In this document: piece by piece, positions 12,098 to 21,951 of the stretch | Layout: the number at the start of each line of letters is the position of its first letter | How positions within the stretch are numbered: position 1 is the first letter of the stretch | Source: Boswellia sacra | Lineage: Eukaryota; Streptophyta; Magnoliopsida; Sapindales; Burseraceae | Direction of reading: 5' to 3' | DNA length: 64,000 nucleotides | Assembly: GCA_013180625.2 (NCBI GenBank) | Contig: SNVD02014787.1 | Coordinates: forward strand, 1 to 64,000 | Notes under the pieces: generated by a model | Told to the model about the DNA's origin: nothing | The model's database searches: none | Seen by the model: the letters and a program-made list of their open reading frames with translations, nothing else | Program-made: the position numbers and the translations under genes

Positions 12098-12106
12098 AAT
12101 AGCTAC

Positions 12107-12392
12107 TGTTACCATATATATATGATTCTATCATATATATTGTTATCATATATATATGATTCTATCATATATGTTACCATATATATATATGATAGAATCA
12201 TATATATGATTGACATGATTCTTCTTTAGTTTAGGCATATAATTAGACAATCAATCATCATTATTGAGATTATTTTCTTTCCTTGTATATATGATTTACT
12301 GCTATATTTGCAATTGTATCAAGCCTACAAATTGTCTTGTCATAGTACCTTGTAATTCATTCAGATCAATACATTTTCCTTCATTATATTCA
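12107..12392 (+). repeat. 5' LTR of the second Copia element
   Basis: It starts TGTTACCATATATATATGAT, ends TATTCA, and lies 3 bp before the tRNA binding site. The first 100 bp hold about three copies of a 32-34 bp unit (TGTTAYCATATATATATGAT...), each internally palindromic. The start is therefore ambiguous between 12107 and 12141. Confidence 0.7.
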
Positions 12393-12653
12393 ATATGGTA
12401 TCAGAGCCATGTCTTTAATTTTTTACTCTAGCCAATTTGTTCAAAGTCTTCAAGAAAAGTCAAGCCATTAGCACAAGTTGCAATCACATGGTTCATTCAC
12501 GGGTTTGTTAACAACCCATCAAGTCAAATCACATACCAAAATCCTTTCTTGATTTTATCTCCTAGTACTGTCCAATATCCACACGACCAGATTATCATCT
12601 CAGGTCAAACTATTTCTTCACATTAAAATCTCTCTTTTACGATTTATTTTTTA

Positions 12654-15009
12654 ATGGAGAAGTTAGATATTGCCCAACCAATTCAAGTTCTTCTTGATGG
12701 TCACAATTATACTATATGGTCTCAGTCTCTGTGTAGCTTTCTTAAAGGTCGAAAATTATGGCTTTATATCACTGGAGAGTTTCTTGAGCCAATCCAACAA
12801 AAAGATGAACCTGATGAAAAATTCATTGAACGACAGGAGGATTGGGATGCAAAAAATCACCAAATTATTACATGGTTTAGAAATACATCTATACCATCCA
12901 TCAATCTCCAATTTGGTCGTTTTCATATAGCCAAATGTTTGTGGGATTTTTGTCAATTATATACAGCACAATAGATTTGGCTCATCAGTATCAACTTCTA
13001 TGCAACCTTCATCAGTTACGTCAATCTTCAGGTCAATCAGTCCATGAATTTCTTTCTCAAATGTAGTATCTTTGGGATCAATTGACACTATCAAAACCTT
13101 CATGGTCATGTTCTCAAGATGAAACAAAGTTCTCAACTTACAAAGATCATCAACGTTTGATACAGTTTCTCATGGCACTTAATGACACGTTTGAACCGGT
13201 TCGTGCATCATTGCTCCATTTCCAATCTCTACCTTCTCTTGACAGTGTTGTTACTGAACTTCTCTCTAAAGAGACTCGTTTGACTACTCTTCAGACTCAA
13301 AATACACACATTGTCATGGTTACTCAATCCTTAGTTTCCCAGGAATGCAAATATTGTCATGAGACTGGACATTTTATTTGTGAATGTCCTACCCGCATTT
13401 GTCGTTATTGTCGTAAGATTGGATCAGGACACTTTGCCAAAGATTGTCCTAAAGCTCCTCCTAAGCAGAGTCGTCAATTAAAACATAAAGGTAATCCCAA
13501 GAGTAAGTCTCAATTCTCTGCTATTGTTGCTGAAGATAACAATCAGGGTTCCAGTACTAGTTCCTCTTCCCAAACCTTTTCTGTTAGTGATCTTGAGTCC
13601 ATTCTTCAACAAGTTCTTTCCAAGTCTGGTAATTCCTCAATTTTTGCTTTAACTACTAACTTAGGTAATCCATCATGGTACTTTGATTCTACTTGTTGCA
13701 ATCATATGACTTCAGATTCTAATATATTTTCTTCCAAATATTGTTATTCTAACATGCCAATTATTCATACTGTTGATGGTTCTTCAATGCATGTTAGCCA
13801 TGTCGGTCATATTTCTACTTCTACTTTAGAGTTACCAAATACTTTTTACATTCCAAGCCTCACATTAAATCGTCTATCTGTGGGTCAATTATGTGAACTT
13901 GGTCTTAATGTTACTTTTTCTTCTTCTGGTTGTTGTTTTCAGGATCCACAGACAGGCAAGGTTCTTGGGACAGGCCGTAGAGTTGGTCGTCAATTTGAGC
14001 TCATGAATCTTCATCTTCCTTCATCAATATCAAATAAATCCAATATAGCATCCACTACAACAAAGTCATCCTTAAGTCTTTGGCATTCATGTCTTGGTCA
14101 TGTCTCCCTTGGTCGTTTACGACTTTTAAAATCTAGTGGTTTGTTAGGTACAGTTTATGATGAAAATATTGATTGTTTGTCATGTCAGCTTGCTAAACAA
14201 ACTGTTTTACCTTTTAATAATAGTGAATCTATTTCTATTGCTCCATTTGATCTTATTCATTTTGATATTTGGGGACCTTCACCAAATCTTACTATGGGTG
14301 GTTCAAAATATTTTGTTATTTTTGTTGGTGATTGTTCTCATTTTACATGGTTAGATCTCATGAAAAATAGGTCTGAATTACCTACCATCTATCGAGACTT
14401 TGTTAATATGGTCAAAACTCAATTTTCTCGATCAATCAAAATTTTTCATGTTGATAATGCCATGGAGTACAGAGATTCCAAATTTCAAATGTTTCTTCAA
14501 GAAAACGGAACTGTTTCTCATTTTTCTTGTCTTTATACATCTCAGCAAAATGGTCGAGCCGAAAGGAAACATAAGCATATACTGGAAATTATTTGTGCCT
14601 TCTTAATGCTGCACTAACAGTTGTTTATACAATCAATTGTATACCTTCTCCTATCATTGGTAATGTTTCGCCCTATGAACGTCTTTTCGGTAATCCTCCT
14701 GATTACAATATTTTTAAGGTCTTTGGTTGTGTTTGTTTTGTCCTTCTTCAACCTGATGAACGCACCAAGTTAGAACCTCAAGCTCGTCATTGTTGTTTCT
14801 TGGGCTATGGTATTGAACATAAAGGTTATAGATGTTAGGATCCTGTCTCCAAGCGTCTTCCTATTTCTTGTCATGTTATTTTTTGGGAGCATAAAATGTT
14901 CTCCTCGATGTCCAAATTTGAAGTCCCTTGTATTTCTAAATCTCGTTTCTTCAATGATCATTCTGTTTCATTGTTCCCTGTTGACATTGATAAAGGTTTG
15001 ATTTTTTAG
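12654..15009 (+). pseudogene. Gag-pol polyprotein of the second Copia element, truncated
   Basis: Gag starts at ATG 12654 (MEKLDIAQPIQVLLDGHNYT, with an NYTIWS motif) and is broken near 12974. The main frame runs 13082-14617 with two zinc knuckles (CKYCHETGHFICEC and a CRYCRKIGSGHFAKDC variant). The protease region reads WYFDSTCCNHMTSD, where the family has D-S/T-G, so its active site looks damaged. The pre-integrase motif (LWHSCLGH) follows, then the integrase core (HFDIWGP, HVDNAMEY, QQNGRAERKH). The frame shifts near 14600, continues to a stop at about 14836 (FLGYGIEHKGYRC), then to 15009. No reverse transcriptase follows. The element is dead. Confidence 0.88.
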
Positions 15010-15028
15010 CCTCATTTAGATGCACCTG

Positions 15029-16435
15029 TGATAGGTGTCTATTTATGTATTACTTTTATATCAATTCGTCCATGTTTCTTTGCTATATTCCTTGGTATTT
15101 TTATGTTTTTGTGTGGTTTTGATGTTTGTAGGAGTTTTGGAGCAACTTGCACAAAAATAGAGTAAAACCCTTCATTTTCACCTCTGCTAGTCAGTGATCT
15201 TCTCGGATTTAATTGTATTGATATACAATGAACCCGATGACATATTATATACCGTTGGAAAGCTCTCGAAGTCTATTTTCTGGAGAAATTTACGGTTTAT
15301 AAATCCATTCAGTGTACCAAAAGTTGTAATCAAAACAGTGTGAGATGTATAGAAATATAATTCCACAAGCACTGTAGCATGTATAATACGGGACACTGTA
15401 GCAGGTTACTGTAGCAGAGTATTTAAACACATTTTAGGGTTTTATTTTCATAACTTGAAGAGGGGAGAACGTGGAGGAGGCTGCATCTTTGGATTTCTCT
15501 CATCTCTTGGAGTTCTTGAAGGAGATTGAAGGCTTGGAAAGAGGAAGAACTACAAATCCTAAGAGATTTCATCAAATTTGCTAAGTTTTCCCTTTCCCTT
15601 TCATTTTCTGGAATGTCTCCATATTGTATTGTATTTGTATTCTATCTGAATATGTCTAACTAAATCTGAATTGGTTGAGGGTGATTTACAGCCCTTGATA
15701 TGGTTTTTATGAATTGATTGTGCAAGTATTGTTATCCAATTCTCAATTGAAGTGTTATATTTTCCAATGTTTAATGCTTATGGATTGCTTGCTGGATTGT
15801 ATTTGGGTGGCCAAATGAATATAATCTGGTTGTGATTTATTGCTAGACTAGAAATCTTGATCCGTAATTGTCTTGAATTTCTAATCATTAGTAGCAAAAT
15901 TGTGATCAGAGATTACAATTGGAGAATATAACCTAAGTTAAATAATCCGAGCTTGTTTGTATATTGCTTAGATCAACCTATCTTTCTTATCATAATGCAT
16001 CCATTGAATTAAACTCAGAGAGCTTGTTCTAGGTTGTTTAATGGATAGAGATTAAATAAAGAGCTTGTTTTATTTAACAACAAAGTAAGGAAAGATTGGG
16101 GTAATAGAGCTTGTTATTATCTACGGTTGATAACTTCAATGCTGTAATTAGATGACAATTCTACAATTAATTCGCAAATCCATATCTTGTGGTAGAGAAG
16201 ATCCCTTAACCAGCTTTCTCCCATTGATTTTTCATTCAAATTTACTTTCTGTTTTGTTATTCTTTACTTGCATTCTTATTTCATTTAGTAAATCATTCAA
16301 CAAAAATCCCCTCTGTTTAGTTTATTATTGCTGGAAAATAACAAATTCAATTAGAATCAATCCTCGTGGGAACGATATCTACTTATCACTTTATTACTTG
16401 TGCGACTAGTATACTTGCTAGTTTCGAACGCATCA
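15029..16435 (+). repeat. Probable Gypsy-type solo LTR
   Basis: It begins TGATAGGTGTCTATTTATG and ends TCGAACGCATCA. Near the end it carries AATCCTCGTGGGAACGATAT followed by ACTTGTGCGACTAGTATACT, a layout I associate with the 3' ends of Athila/Tat-type Gypsy LTRs. A TATA-like TATTTAAA lies near 15420. There are no long reading frames. I saw no matching target duplication, so it may be a fragment rather than a clean solo LTR. Confidence 0.5.
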
Positions 16436-16769
16436 AGAGTCAAGCATGCAAACAACACAATCTCATGTATTACCAAAAATATATTTCCAATGAGTGTCAT
16501 GATTTCATCAATGATCATCAAAAAAATACACAACTCTTGTATCAAAACATTTCAAAACATCGTTATTCTTTTCCCTAGGTCAAGGATTCTCCTATACACT
16601 TATGCATCCTCACTATCTGATCCACTGAATTGGCCATATTGCTCTTGACTTCTGTTGTTGCTTCTCTTTTGTCTGGCCTCCAGATCTTCTATTTGGATGC
16701 CCGAATAATACAAGTCTTTAAGGTTTTGATTGGAAACCCCATCAGTCTGTCATTGATGTAGGCATGGGC
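16436..16769. other. Unassigned sequence
   Basis: No gene, RNA or repeat boundary is recognised here. Short open frames have no family resemblance. Confidence 0.4.
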
Positions 16770-17330
16770 CCTATTGATCACAAACTGATGTATGGAATAT
16801 TTCATTTATTGTATTGTTAAAGAAAAAATATTGTAATCCTCTCCTCTTCCCTCATGTATGAAAGAAATATAATCTATTCTCCTCCCTCTTTCTTTGTATG
16901 AATATACAATTATTTGTGATTGAATAATCATCTCACATGTCTAAAGAAGACAAAAACAGAAATCATGTGAGCTTAAGGGAGTTGAGTAATCACATGTGTC
17001 TGTACCAGTTACAGGTGTTATGTTATTCTTAACTGTGTTTACTTAAGATAGTTGTGACAAAGAAAGTACAGCATCAGGATAGTGTGTGAAGGACTATGGT
17101 TGTGATCGAGGTTGATCAAGCTTACATAGATTATGATAGCAAGTGAACGGGTGTCTACCATTGTAAAGAGTCCTAAGTCGAGCGTAAACGTATACAACAT
17201 AGTGGATTACAACTCTTGTTGCCCTGGATGTAGGTTGGTTATAACTGAACCACGTAAAAATCATGTTCCAATTTACGTTACTGTTTTCAATTATATTATT
17301 TGTAACTACCATACACTGCAAAAACTTTCA
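16770..17330 (+). repeat. Diverged LTR-like sequence related to 9950-10866
   Basis: The part GGATGTAGG...TGAACCACGTAAAAATC (about 17227-17265) and the following 60 bp align with 10757-10866. The shared segment looks like the 3' end of a Copia LTR. Upstream boundaries are uncertain. Confidence 0.45.
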
Positions 17331-17340
17331 AATACTTACC

Positions 17341-17429
17341 TAGCAAGAGAACGTAGAAGCAACACAAACCAGCAAACTCTCATAAAATTATTAAAAGAAT
17401 TCTCAGTAAAACTAGTTAACTTGATTCTT
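17341..17429 (+). repeat. 89-bp dispersed repeat, copy 1
   Basis: TAGCAAGAGAACGTAGAAGC and the following bases to 17429 match 49850-49938 at roughly 90% by eye, same orientation. The second copy lies downstream of the intact RLP's upstream region. The origin is unknown: a common transposon edge or a duplicated host segment. Confidence 0.7.
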
Positions 17430-17990
17430 CCTCTTTTCTTTTTCAACTTGGTAAAATTATTAAAATAAAACATTATAAAGGAGGGAGACAATATTGGGTT
17501 GTATGGTAAATAAATTTTGAGAAACGTACATCTGCAATCAAATTCTACAACTGACTTCTTACAATTTGAATTGACAAAAATTCAATGAATGAGTAAATAA
17601 CAAAAATTAATAAAGGAAGTTTCAACGAATGATATGGTAATTATATCTCTAGTATGATTTTGCTAACTCAAGTTGTAAGGAGAGTTGATTATAAATAGGT
17701 TACAGGTGTATTATTATTCATAAATTTTAAATAAATGATAATTTTCACTTTATCAATAGATCTTTAGAAAAGAGGCTAAGAAAGACATTTAGCAGGGCTT
17801 GAGTAGCAACACTCTTAGATTTATCTTCTAATAAGCCCCCTCACATGTCAGGTCTCGTGTTTTCTTGCATGTGGAGACGCTCGTCAACTTGTTAACTCAT
17901 TAGTATGGTTGAACTTGGTTATAATCAAAATAAATGAGGGTTTTTGAATAAATTGTAAGAAAAAAAATAGAATTTTTCTATATTTTAAAA
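17430..17990. other. AT-rich intergenic sequence
   Basis: No gene or repeat boundary is recognised. Confidence 0.4.
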
Positions 17991-18295
17991 TACAGTAAAA
18001 CCTCAATAAATTAATATTGTTGGGACTATAAAAAATTATTATTTTATCAAAGTTATTTATTTATTAATAAATGAATAATTTATTAATTTATCGATAAATG
18101 GATAATTATTAATTTAAGAATGATTTTTATGTTTTAATAATTTGTAATGTATTTTTTTAAGTAAGATTCATGCATGTGTTATAAATAAAAAAAAATAATG
18201 GATCAATGTGGTCAAAAGTTAGTGGGCATTCTAAACATGTTTGTAAGTTACATCGTTTAGTGAAGCAATTTTGCTCAATGCTATAGAAATGCAAT

Positions 18296-19701
18296 GGATT
18301 AATGTCATGGACCTCTCCTACCTTTTGGTTTATTGCACAGAGATGCATCTTTTGCACTTTTGCATAAATTTGGTCCCAATGTTTTGAGAAACTCATCATC
18401 GACTACCCTTCTGTTAGTTGCGTTGTTTGATGACATCATTTTTCTATTTATATTTATTACAATTACCAAAATGCCCTTAATAATATAATTAATTAAAATA
18501 AAATAAGTCAAAAATTAACATTGCAATTATTGGTAATCTCTAAATTAATTAACGAAAAAACAAAAAAAAAAATCGGTAGCACCACTCACATTGCCTCTAC
18601 TACCACTAGCCTGACCCAAAAAATCGAACAACACAGCATTGCCAACGCTACCCCAAAATCTAGCAACACAGCAACAATATTACCAAATAGAATCTCCACT
18701 AGAAGAATAGAAACAAAAATCACCACCAACACCTTAAAGTCGATAAACTTGTCAACGTCAGAGTTGAGAGGGAGATGATAGAGAGTGATTTTTCGTCCTC
18801 CCATCGCCTTGCCATCTCCATCACCTCCCACTAGAATCTTCTGTTACATGAGATCTTAATGGAGAGTAGAGAAAAGAAGATAGAGATTGTATTTAGCCGG
18901 TATTTTAAACACTCAACCTTCGATAATTGAGGTAAAAAAATCGCAGGCAAATCTTGCTTCACCGACCATCACCCATCATCCAATCGTCCATCAACAAACT
19001 CAACTCCATCAATGAAGGTGAGATTAAGAAACACTAGATGCACAAAAATAATGAGCACGAACTAGACAAAGAGGATGAAAAGACAGAGAAGAAGAGTTAT
19101 TGCTAAACCAAGAGAAGAGAAGGAAAATCGGATTGTTGGATTGAGGGAGAGAAAGAGAATCAAAATTCATAACATAATTGCTAGTGCACAAATTTAGGTT
19201 GTTGAGATGAGTTATCAATTTAGGGAATTTAGGGATTTTTGTTGTTTCTGAAGTATGGAAAGATTGAGATTTTTTTAAAGATTTGGGAATTTTAGTTAGG
19301 TGTGTGTCGAGAAGATGCAAGGGATGGGATTTTGGGATCGTGGGATGGTGGCTAGGATGCTATGTTTATAAGGCTTTTATTGGGCTGGGATGGAGGACTG
19401 AGAGACAAAGAGAGAGAAGCGAGAGAAAGTGATTTATTTTTTATTTGATTAAGATTTTTTTATTATTTTTTGTTTATTTTGTCTAATATATATTTTATTA
19501 TTTTAATTAATTAATAGCAATTAAATGACCATTATAACCCTCTATAATGAAGTTATTTACATTCATCTAATAGCACATTTAACAAAAGGGTGGTCCATGA
19601 TGAGAATCTCAAAACATAAGGACCAAATTTATACAAAAGTGCAAAAGGCCCATCTCTGTGACAATAAGCCAAAAGGTAGGGCAGGTCCATGGCATTAACT
19701 C
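18296..19701. mobile_element. Mutator-like (MULE-type) non-autonomous element with long terminal inverted repeats
   Basis: The left end GGATTAATGTCATGGACC and the right end, reverse-complemented GAGTTAATGCCATGGACC, begin inverted repeats that stay alignable for roughly 190 bp (18296-18480 against 19701-19510). A direct repeat GAAATGCAAT flanks the element (18286-18295 and 19702-19711), matching the 9-10 bp target duplications of Mutator-like elements. The 1.4 kb interior has short frames at 18521-18831 that I do not recognise. No transposase was found. Confidence 0.82.
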
Positions 19702-19797
19702 GAAATGCAATTGATGTCGAGCACCTTTGATATATCCTAGTAAAAATAATGTAGTGATGGAATCGACTACTAATGAAGAGATTATTGAAGGAGTAAT

Positions 19798-20610
19798 ATG
19801 TTGATTGATGATTGAAGAAACTGTATTCTATTCACTCTCTCAAGACTAGATCAACTTCCACTCCTATCCTTGTGACTCTCAAGCAGCCCAACAAGCTCCT
19901 ATGATGACACTCGATCCACTCCTGGGGTTGTACCTGTGAAAGATACTCTGATGCCCAAGTCAGGGTCCTCCCCTCAAGAAATCGCACAGTATATTCAAGC
20001 CAAGAACAGAGAAAATCTAAACAGAGAGAAAGTTAGTAGGTGTGGTGTGTTCAAGTGCCTCTGAACGTGTGTGCATGTCTATATGTGGGGAGACTCTATA
20101 AAGCTTCTACTTCTCTCTTCTTCCCATGGATCCTCCTCGAGCTCCCCACTCTTACCATCAGAACCTTTATTTCTAGTTACCTCGACCTGTTCTATTTTCC
20201 TTTTTGGAATAGCTTCTCTAAGAAGCTCAAGATCACATCCGGCAACACTCCCTCGACCCTGGTTCGTCTGTCTTCCCCTTGTACCATCTTGGCTACTTAC
20301 TTAATCTAGCTATCTCTAGCTTTTACCCGCTAGTCACCCTTCAGCCTTCTTTCCAAAATCTGGGTCTTATGTCTTCACTTTTCTTCTCATGCACGTGGAG
20401 TTCCTCCTGCTTCTCCCTCCCATCTCCTTTTTCTTTTATCTCCTCTGCAGCTTGATGGAAAAAGGTGATGGGCCGAACTTGAGGTAGCGGTTGGGCCTTC
20501 TCTTGCTTTGGATTGACTTTGCTTGGTCCTTTAGCTTTGCATCGCAATAATGGGTTGGCCTCCAATTGATGAGACTCCTTGGCCTGTGCTTGGAGGCCAA
20601 TTTCACCCTT
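19798..20610 (-). repeat. Probable solo LTR, minus orientation, inside the pogo-like element
   Basis: This GC-richer block interrupts pogo-like sequence that appears to resume at about 20611. On the minus strand it begins TGAAGGGTGAAATTGGCC and ends CAATCATCAATCAACA, with a TATA-like TTTATAGAG in the middle and a GCATCAGAG-type leader. The ends are LTR-like, but no exact target duplication was seen. Confidence 0.5.
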
Positions 20611-21167
20611 CAATGATGATCATGATCCAGATGATAGTTGAGTTTTACAAATGTATTCTGAAAGAGGTCATTCAAGCAATAGTAACCTTAAATACTCGCT
20701 ACAGCATGAAAAAAATATAACAAATATGGTGCATGCTTTGCCAAAAAAAAGGGATGATAGTGAGTTTGGTTTAGATAGAAAGAAAAAACAAAAAAACTTT
20801 AGATGCATATTTTGAAAAAGAGCAAAATTTAAAAACTAAAATTTGTTAAAAAATTCACCTTAGTTATTGTGAATTTATATGTTATTTATACTCTATATTT
20901 GATCAATTATTAATTTAAATTTTTGTTGGGCCTAAAGGATTTGAAAAGAAAAATTATTATCAATGCAGTTAGCAAATCTATTAATTTAAGAGACTCGAGT
21001 CGGGACCTAAAGATTTTATTATTTAATTAAGATTATTGATTTATTGAACATTCATTTATTGAGGTTTTACCATAGTCCCTCTGACTTAGTTATTTTCCAA
21101 TATTTTTGTATAATTATAGTAGAATAATCAACTCAGACAAAGTTGATTAATATTTAAAAACATAAGT

Positions 21168-21622
21168 TGTGAAGAGTGAAGAGTGTGAAGGCATTTTTGC
21201 CTTTCACACAATCCCACATTGGTGGGAAACAAAATGTCAACGGGGAGGCTAGGCTATATAATAAAGCCTCTTCCTCCCCTTATACTCATCCCAAGGTTAT
21301 GTATTAAGCTTTTCTCTTCTGTCTCCCTTGTTATCTCCTCCATTCTAATTGTGAGAGAGATTGTAATATTTTTCTTCATAGTAAAATATTTTCGGTCTTG
21401 TCCCGTGGAGGTTTCCCTCAAATTGAGGGTTTTACCATGTTAAATTTTGTGTCTTTATTTTCTTTATTGCCTTTAATTTATTTAATGTGGAAGGCTGAGC
21501 CGCCCAAGTTGTCTATTTTATTTATTATGGAAGGCAGTGTCACCCAAATTGTTATTTCTATCATAACAATTTATTTCTTGTCTTTTATTTAAGCTGCGTT
21601 GGGAGTGCTCAATCTCCTAACA
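21168..21622 (+). repeat. 5' LTR of the complete Copia
   Basis: It starts TGTGAAGAG, ends CTCCTAACA, and carries the TATA-like CTATATAATAAAG near 21250. It matches 25923-26377 position for position. Confidence 0.93.
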
Positions 21623-21951
21623 GTGGTATCAGAGCCAAGTTGCGAAAGCAGAGCTAAGGGTTAGGGCAGCGAGTGGTTACTTGTATGGTTATATACATGT
21701 CTAGGAAAGCTTTGTCAAAAAGACAATAAGAGTCTAAGGAGACTGAGTTTTAAGTGGGACCGCTTGTGAACCCTCCAGTGTTTCTTAGAAGCTTTCCTAG
21801 TGTATATTAAATCATACCGGCACTTACTACTACTCCTGGTTACTGTTTAGCAGTGGTGTACGTATACGATTACTGTTACTGTTATTGTTCACGTATATGA
21901 TGCTATTCAAGGGTACTGTTCACATATACGGTACTGTTCACTGCAAGACAA

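Larger units (their letters stand above)
12107..15009 (+). mobile_element. Second Copia element, 5' part (LTR, gag, protease, integrase)
   Basis: It runs from a 5' LTR, through TGGTATCAGAGC at about 12396-12407 (initiator-Met tRNA binding site), gag and protease into integrase. Reverse transcriptase, RNase H and the 3' LTR are absent. Recognisable Copia sequence stops near 15009, shortly before another LTR-like segment begins. It was inserted into CRK pseudogene 2. Confidence 0.85.
17993..21072. mobile_element. Pogo/Emigrant-like (Tc1-mariner superfamily) element containing nested insertions
   Basis: The left end CAGTAAAACCTCAATAAATT (17993 on) and the right end, read in reverse complement TGGTAAAACCTCAATAAATG (to 21072), are inverted repeats very like the ends of Emigrant/Lemi1 pogo-type elements. 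Each is flanked by TA (17991-17992 and 21073-21074), the target used by this superfamily. The interior has been split by a Mutator-like element (18296-19701) and a probable solo LTR (19798-20610). Remaining coding traces (for example SKNNVVMESTTNEEIIEGV at about 19738-19795) fit an acidic segment of a pogo-type transposase only weakly. No usable transposase remains. Confidence 0.7.

Noticed and set aside
20040..20613. Open frames on both strands at about 20.0-20.6 kb as a host gene
   Set aside because: They lie inside a block with LTR-like ends, overlap each other on opposite strands, and show no known domain.
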